From contig JAUCBJ010000700.1 in NCBI GenBank assembly GCA_032718475.1, positions 1 to 64,000 on the forward strand: DNA of 64,000 nt, in the 5' to 3' direction. This document shows positions 58,925 to 64,000 of the stretch, one piece after another. Under the pieces are notes generated by a model. It was given only the letters and a program-made list of their open reading frames with translations. It was not told the DNA's origin and searched no databases. The stretch is from Nemertoderma westbladi. Lineage: Eukaryota; Xenacoelomorpha; Nemertodermatida; Nemertodermatidae. The position numbers and the translations under genes are program-made. Each line of letters starts with the position of its first letter. The stretch's first letter is position 1.

Positions 58925-59806
58925 AATTGTCCCAAATCAGCAAGTCAGTCCCCAGAGTGTGTTTCAGTCGGATCTATAATACCACACCCCTAAAACTATG
59001 ACTATTGTTAACAATCTGTTGTAATTACCGTAAGAAATAAACCTGTTTGTTATCAAGAACGCAACACCTGAAACGGAACTGTTAATACTATCCTGTACAT
59101 GAATATTGTTGTTAGGAATTATATAGCGATAATCAATCGAATGATACCTAAACAAACAGCCCATTTTGGTCAGCCGATATCAGACTCCCTTTGGGTCACA
59201 CACCCCGCTAGCCTGATTTATTTACGATGCAACGATAATAAAAATTGATGATGAAAATTAGCGACGTCTTAAAAGCGCGAACAAAAATTAATGAAACAAT
59301 GTTAGATGAATGAAACTATATAACAAATAACAGTATAATAAAGTAATGCATACAGTAGATCTGCAGGGAACATTGCAGCAAAATAATGTTGTTTATCCCT
59401 AATTTACATTATATACCCAACACCCAGCTGACTGGTTGTATACAAAGTTGAAATCCGCTACTGTAAATTGTTCGATATGCGCTGATTATTGCTCACCGAT
59501 ACACCCGGTTGGTTACCTTCGAACCACTGCCGTTAGATTAATTCACTAAATTTTAAAAATTTTAGTGAGAAAAAAAGGGGATTTTTCAAATAAATACTAT
59601 TTTATTCAAAATGAAAATATTTTGTAACTCTGCTGTAGCTGGAAGAGATTGAACGTAATTATAATTAAATATAATATTATTGTTGTTTGGGTGGGAATTA
59701 TATTTCGGCAGCGTAGGGAGAGTGTAAATTAATTGGACGTAACTTATAAAGTTAGGCCCCTTCCCTTAGTAATTTTTACAAATTTATTTACTCATTTAAT
59801 AAGTAC
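58925..59806. other. Intergenic DNA, nothing recognised
   Basis: AT-rich, with a short palindrome near 59553-59577 (CACTAAATTTT..AAATTTTAGTG). No ORF with family resemblance. Confidence 0.5.
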
Positions 59807-61656
59807 AATGGGGTAGACGACTCGGAAAATTTTTTTCGAGTTTTCGTTGGTTACATGTGAAAGAGCATGTGAAAAAACCCCAGAGAGCAATTTTACTTAA
59901 AAAAAATTAATATTGGCCGAGTTATAGCGATTTTAAAACGCAAAATTAGCAACATCGAAAAATCAGGCCGTTTTAGAAAACTGCACTAGTGACGTCACTA
60001 GTGCAGCAGTAAATGTTCATTGGTTACTATACAATATAAATCTCTTGGTAACTAAAATAAATTGTGTAGCTAATATTTATTTAGTGTGTTTTTGTGTTGT
60101 GTTAAGAATACATTATTTGATATCTTAATGTGGAAATTGATTCATAACAAGTTAATTATTCCAGAATAATAATTATTTTTCCCAAACTATACAGTGGTTA
60201 GCTATAAAAATAAAACATATTTTGTAGCTAAAACTGCCAGGTGGTAGAAATCCAGTAGCTTATTGATGTTTTATTCAGCTTCAAAACTTAGATTACGGAT
60301 TCGGATACGGATTGTGGATTCGCACTTTTTCGATCGCAATTATTTTTATACAAGTTAAATTATTGAATTCCAAAAAGCATTGATAGTTAGTCCATGTAGC
60401 TGTAATGGATGACGTAGTATCTTCAGCTGCCATTAATCAGAATTTAGTTGAACTATAACTACTGTATAATTTACATTTTTTAATTATCTACTTTTTCACA
60501 ATTTTGGGAAATATATATTCCTTCCAGAAGCTACGACTACTTTTCAGTAAAGTTTGCATGTATATGGAATCATATGATACTTCAACTATTTTCACTTCGC
60601 CATTTATTTCAAAAGATGGATCTGCGACGCTAAACAAGGCCCATTGTTTATTGCAAAGATGTATTTGAAGTTGGATTTGTTACATGAATTTAGCGCTTAC
60701 GATATTCGATTGTGTAAGATAAGATTTTTGAATGGCATGTTTTGATGTTGGACATTTTACTTCTACCATATGCGTTGGTGTAATGGCATCTGAAATGGCA
60801 TCAAAAAATAAAATTTTGTGGTATTTTATAAAAACACTAGCTACAATATTAAAACAGTACATACCATTGAAAACAATAGCTACCACAAACATTTGTTTTC
60901 ATTTTCTTTAAAACATTTTGTTTCACATGTAACAAGCCAAAATATGTCAAGAACATAAACCAATAGCCCAAAACATTATGTTTTGGTATTTTTTGGTATT
61001 TTGATATTTTTGGATGTCAAACCAAAAACAGCTATTATGAAAGGCAGAGAATAATGGTGACACAGGCAACACTAGTACCAGTACAGTAACACTTTACAGT
61101 GAACTGACAAAAAATCTAAATAATTTCCATCTAGTGCTAATCTACCCATCCCGCATTGTTCGCTGTAAAAACAATAAAAAAATAGATTAATGAAACGCCT
61201 GGCAGTATTTAGCTAGCTATATTTGTTTCTAGCTACAGCTATACGGTACAGGTATGGGCGAAATAAATATTATTCTAGAATAATTAACTTGATATGAATA
61301 ATTTGCCTCCATACCGCTATCCTATAATCGATTCTTAACACAACACAAATACACATCCAAATAAATACATAGCTACATTTATTATTTGTTTTATTTTAGA
61401 TACTGCAATATTATACTTTATATTAGCCAATCAACTGCGCTTGACAACTGTTGCTGTGTTATGGCTGACGTCACTCGTGCAGTTTTCTGAAACGGCCTGA
61501 TTTTTCGATGTTGCTAATTTTGCGTTTTAAAATTGCTATAACTCGGCAAATATTAATTTTTTTGAAGTAAAATTGCTCTCTGGGGTTTTTTCACATGCTC
61601 TTTCACATGAAACCAACGAAAACTCGAAAAAAAATTTCCGAGTCGTCTACCCCATT
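59807..61656. mobile_element. DNA transposon with about 390-bp inverted repeats and nuclease remnant
   Basis: Left and right ends are inverted copies starting AATGGGGTAGACGACTCGG (59807) and ending in its complement (61656). Similarity runs inward to about 60200 and 61255 through markers such as ATCAGGCCGTTTT, GTGACGTCA and TGTGTTGTGTTAAGAAT. The right flank has TTAA at the junction (CCCCATTAAG); the left has ACAA. A TTAA target, as in Kolobok-type elements, is possible but not shown. The interior holds a YqaJ-like nuclease remnant. Confidence 0.75.
60488..60892 (-). pseudogene. YqaJ-like exonuclease fragment inside the long-TIR transposon
   Basis: Minus strand. The 60892-60680 frame contains MVEVKCPTSKHAI, matching the catalytic (E)xK-CP motif of YqaJ/lambda-type exonucleases. 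After a stop at 60680 the same frame continues with QIQLQIHLC and ends FWKEYIFPKIVKK before TAG at 60488, which fits the Gln-rich helix and C-terminal FW..I.PK segment of YqaJ proteins. The N-terminal part is missing or decayed. Such nucleases are frequent cargo of animal DNA transposons. One internal stop and a short length mean it is not functional. Confidence 0.5.
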
Positions 61657-62328
61657 AAGATAAAAAAAAATAATAAATGAATTGTTGTGAGGTGAGTGAT
61701 AAGGTAAGATAAAAAAAACCATCAACAGCTGACTGTAATTACTGTAGGAGAGGACTTACCCAAGGGAGGGAAATTTAAAAGTAGTGCAGTAGCAGCCACT
61801 ACAACTAACGACAGAACGGTTCTGCTGCTCTGTCAGTCTGTCCGCGTTCGCGGCCAGACGATGTACAACATGCTGACATGTCGGCCACAGAACAATGTTC
61901 CGGACGTTTCAGGGCCGATCGGCAACCCCGTAGGCACACCAGCACACAGCAGTGTGTTCATTTTTCTTTGTTTATTCCACATCCACACACTCCGAGCGGT
62001 TATCAGCTACTGTAGTTATAGCAGGACCATTGAACGACTGGTCTGGTACAGTACTACAGTACGTACCGTACACCCAGTACAGATGGCCCACTACTTACTT
62101 TCATTTTACGGATGTATACCAGTGTAAAGGAAGACCTACCCTACAAACCGCTGACAGCGACAGGCAGATGGCCGTGTGCTACGGTATGCCTAATATAGAC
62201 ATACCGCCAGCACCAGTACCTATGTTTAATGCCCAATTACTACTTTAAATATATTATCTTGTACCAGAGAGCAAAGTTAATTGTCTGGTTTATTTAACAA
62301 ACTTGTTAATATAATACTGTAATATGAC
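61657..62328 (+). other. Upstream region of the right-edge gene
   Basis: Around 61800-61960 the base composition shifts to GC-rich with CpGs (CCGCGTTCGCGGCC), as expected for a promoter or first exon. An 88-codon frame at 61861-62127 starts with ATG but shows no family signal. The stretch at 62240-62328 is AT-rich and could be intron or 5' UTR. Confidence 0.35.
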
Positions 62329-64000
62329 ATGAATAATTGGAAAAACATATTTTTTGAGGATTTTGAATTAGTCAGCCCGGGTATTACCACAGTAGATTCC
62401 CCTGTCACTCCACGGAAACCGCCCTCTTCCACACCACATAAACCCCGGGTTAATCCAATCATATGGAACCCGACGTCGGCCCAACAAACACGCAGTTACG
62501 ATTGGCCTAATTGGCTTCCGGATGTTGGAGATCTGTCCTGGTCCAGCCAATCACGGGAGGTATCTAGGGAAACAGGCAATGATGGCGATTTCCTGAGTAT
62601 TTATAGTACCGCGGAATCGCCGTCTTTTATTCCGGCAAGCGGAATAATCGAAGGTATTAACAACACGAGTATCACTCCACAAATTATTAATGATCGAACT
62701 CCCGCACAGTTGGAGAATCGACCATCTAAAAAGCGACCCTATTGGTCTCTTGAGGACAGTTTCGTAACTGGTTCGCAAGTTGCAAATGGCAAATCGAAAT
62801 CTAAATCAACAAAAATAGATGGAGACAGCCCCTTGCTAATTACCAGCACTTGGTCATCAACTCAAGACTCAGAACTATCGTCTGATATTGCCGATGAAAC
62901 TGTTGTCGACGTTAATTCTGCGGACAGCGAAGATATCGCGGTATCGTTCCAGGATAGCCCGTTCACCAGAGTCGCCCGTCTGTGGGACCAATTCGATGAA
63001 GGAAGAGATCTGGAGGAGGATGAGTCGGGAGACTATGAGATAAATATAGAGAACGAAGATGTTGAGGACGTCATAGGAGAGCTACGAGACGGTCGAATAG
63101 TCCGGCGTGGTTTACTGGGGTCCCAGCCCGTGGTACCGGTACCTCTCGTCTGCCACCAACCGACTCCCCTCACACAGCTGATAGAGTCCTTATCTAGCGA
63201 TGCCAACCACTCAGAATACGCCGATCAGACTCCGCAATCCGACGACGACGTTATAATCAGTCCGACTCCGACGCAAACCTCCACGAGTGGTCCGGTCGCC
63301 GACGGATCCGATATAATCATAAACTCGCCGGAAGGTGCCACCGTGATCCAGAGCGAGGGATCCCCGACCTTAGCCTATAGGGATCGCAGTCGGACCTCTA
63401 CGAAGAAAGCGAACCCGCTGGTTACGGGGGGACTGGCGGAACGGGCGAGACGACTGGAGCTGCGGAGTCGGAGTTCCGTGGCGTTCCGGTCGTTTCGTCC
63501 CGCGGACCCGGAACCGCCTCGACTCGTCGTCCTCACCGTTACGCGGTGCCACGTTGAGTGTGGCCTCGAGGTGGTCGAGTGTCGCCTACACTCCGGCGTC
63601 GTCTGCTGCCATGGCGACACCCCGGTATCTAGGGTCGCGCTGATGTTCCCTGTGGACGAATCGACTCCACTGCGGCTTCCCGAGGGCTCCCAACTAGCGG
63701 TCGACGAACCCTGGCAGGTTTTTCGACCGGAAGTTTCCGGGATTCCGGTTCTCCTCGCTCGGAACGTCCAGCTCATTAGTTCACCGTCGTTGCAACGCGT
63801 TCCCATAGTTACCATGGACTCCCCAGCCTTCATTGGTCCGCCTACGGGCTGGGAGACCCGCGCGTTACGCAGACTAATAGAACTCTACCCCAGCCACTAT
63901 GTCGCTAAAAAGATTGTGCGCCATCTATCGGCAACATCTAGTACCGCAGAATGCGATTCGACTACCAAAACTGTTCCAGAATTAAATAAAAAAACAAACA
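62329..64000 (+). CDS. Long open frame, partial at right edge, uncharacterised nuclear-type protein
   Basis: 557 codons are open without a stop from ATG 62329, the first Met after an in-frame TAA at 62320, to the window end. The product (MNNWKNIFFEDFEL..) has a long, probably disordered N-terminal half rich in Ser, Thr, Asp, Glu and Pro with repeated aromatic motifs (YDWPNWLPD, LSWSS, STWSSTQDS) and acidic stretches. From about residue 395 it becomes ordered and beta-like: RLVVLTVTRC, VALMFPVDES, PWQVFRPEVSGIPVLL. This acidic-then-OB-like layout recalls SPIDR, a homologous-recombination scaffold, but the likeness is weak and is only a hypothesis. CpG-rich codons at 63200-63900 contrast with the surrounding AT-rich repeats and support a host gene. 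The C-terminus, and any intron, lies outside the window. Confidence 0.65.
   Translation, partial: MNNWKNIFFEDFELVSPGITTVDSPVTPRKPPSSTPHKPRVNPIIWNPTSAQQTRSYDWPNWLPDVGDLSWSSQSREVSRETGNDGDFLSIYSTAESPSFIPASGIIEGINNTSITPQIINDRTPAQLENRPSKKRPYWSLEDSFVTGSQVANGKSKSKSTKIDGDSPLLITSTWSSTQDSELSSDIADETVVDVNSADSEDIAVSFQDSPFTRVARLWDQFDEGRDLEEDESGDYEINIENEDVEDVIGELRDGRIVRRGLLGSQPVVPVPLVCHQPTPLTQLIESLSSDANHSEYADQTPQSDDDVIISPTPTQTSTSGPVADGSDIIINSPEGATVIQSEGSPTLAYRDRSRTSTKKANPLVTGGLAERARRLELRSRSSVAFRSFRPADPEPPRLVVLTVTRCHVECGLEVVECRLHSGVVCCHGDTPVSRVALMFPVDESTPLRLPEGSQLAVDEPWQVFRPEVSGIPVLLARNVQLISSPSLQRVPIVTMDSPAFIGPPTGWETRALRRLIELYPSHYVAKKIVRHLSATSSTAECDSTTKTVPELNKKTN

Noticed and set aside
61861-62248. Two overlapping frames of 88 and 98 codons upstream of the long ORF
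   Set aside because: No family resemblance and mutually overlapping frames; more likely 5' UTR or first-exon sequence.
63370-63833. Minus-strand ORFs opposite the right-edge gene
   Set aside because: GC-rich antisense shadows of the 557-codon plus-strand frame.

Overview
The window looks like nuclear DNA of an animal, probably a marine invertebrate. It has spliceosomal introns with GT..AG borders, BEL/Pao LTR retrotransposons, a mariner-like transposon, a LINE tail, a tRNA-like small retroelement carrying a hammerhead ribozyme, and an SLC18B1-like transporter gene. AT-rich intergenic DNA with many TAGGCCTA and ACCGGTA palindromes would suit an echinoderm, hemichordate or mollusc, but the species cannot be fixed from sequence alone. 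No bacterial or plasmid genes are visible.

Layout. 1-1441 is AT-rich intergenic DNA. A decayed mariner-like DNA transposon (1442-23600) has been split near its right end by a 20.7 kb BEL/Pao retrotransposon on the + strand (element A, 2739-23446, LTRs about 1.28 kb, target duplication AGGGG). A three-exon SLC18B1-like MFS transporter gene follows (24585-29080), then a foldback repeat (29237-30455). A conventional 6.9 kb BEL/Pao element lies on the - strand (element C, 30587-37534, apparently identical 445 bp LTRs, duplication GTATA). Next come a 210 bp hammerhead-ribozyme retroelement (37686-37895) and a LINE 3' end (about 39795-40510). A second giant BEL/Pao copy sits on the - strand (element B, 40798-58919, LTRs 1,180 bp, duplication AACAA), itself interrupted by a 2.1 kb DNA transposon. 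A long-TIR transposon with a YqaJ-like nuclease remnant occupies 59807-61656. The window ends in a 557-codon open reading frame (62329 onward) that runs off the right edge.

Elements A and B are one family and are the most unusual objects here. Each has a 2.3-2.7 kb tandem-repeat leader (element B's measured without its 2.1 kb DNA-transposon insertion) and one long Gag-Pro-RT-RNase H-integrase reading frame. Each also has, unlike ordinary BEL/Pao elements, a second coding block between pol and the 3' LTR. In A this block encodes a conserved N-terminal protein, a possible small membrane protein, and a 591-residue protein with three zinc-knuckle-like motifs and a basic tail. B keeps the N-terminal module and the basic tail but carries an unrelated middle. 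All three retroelements have broken reading frames.

The two host genes I can support are the transporter and the C-terminally incomplete gene at the right edge. Almost everything else is mobile DNA or its debris.
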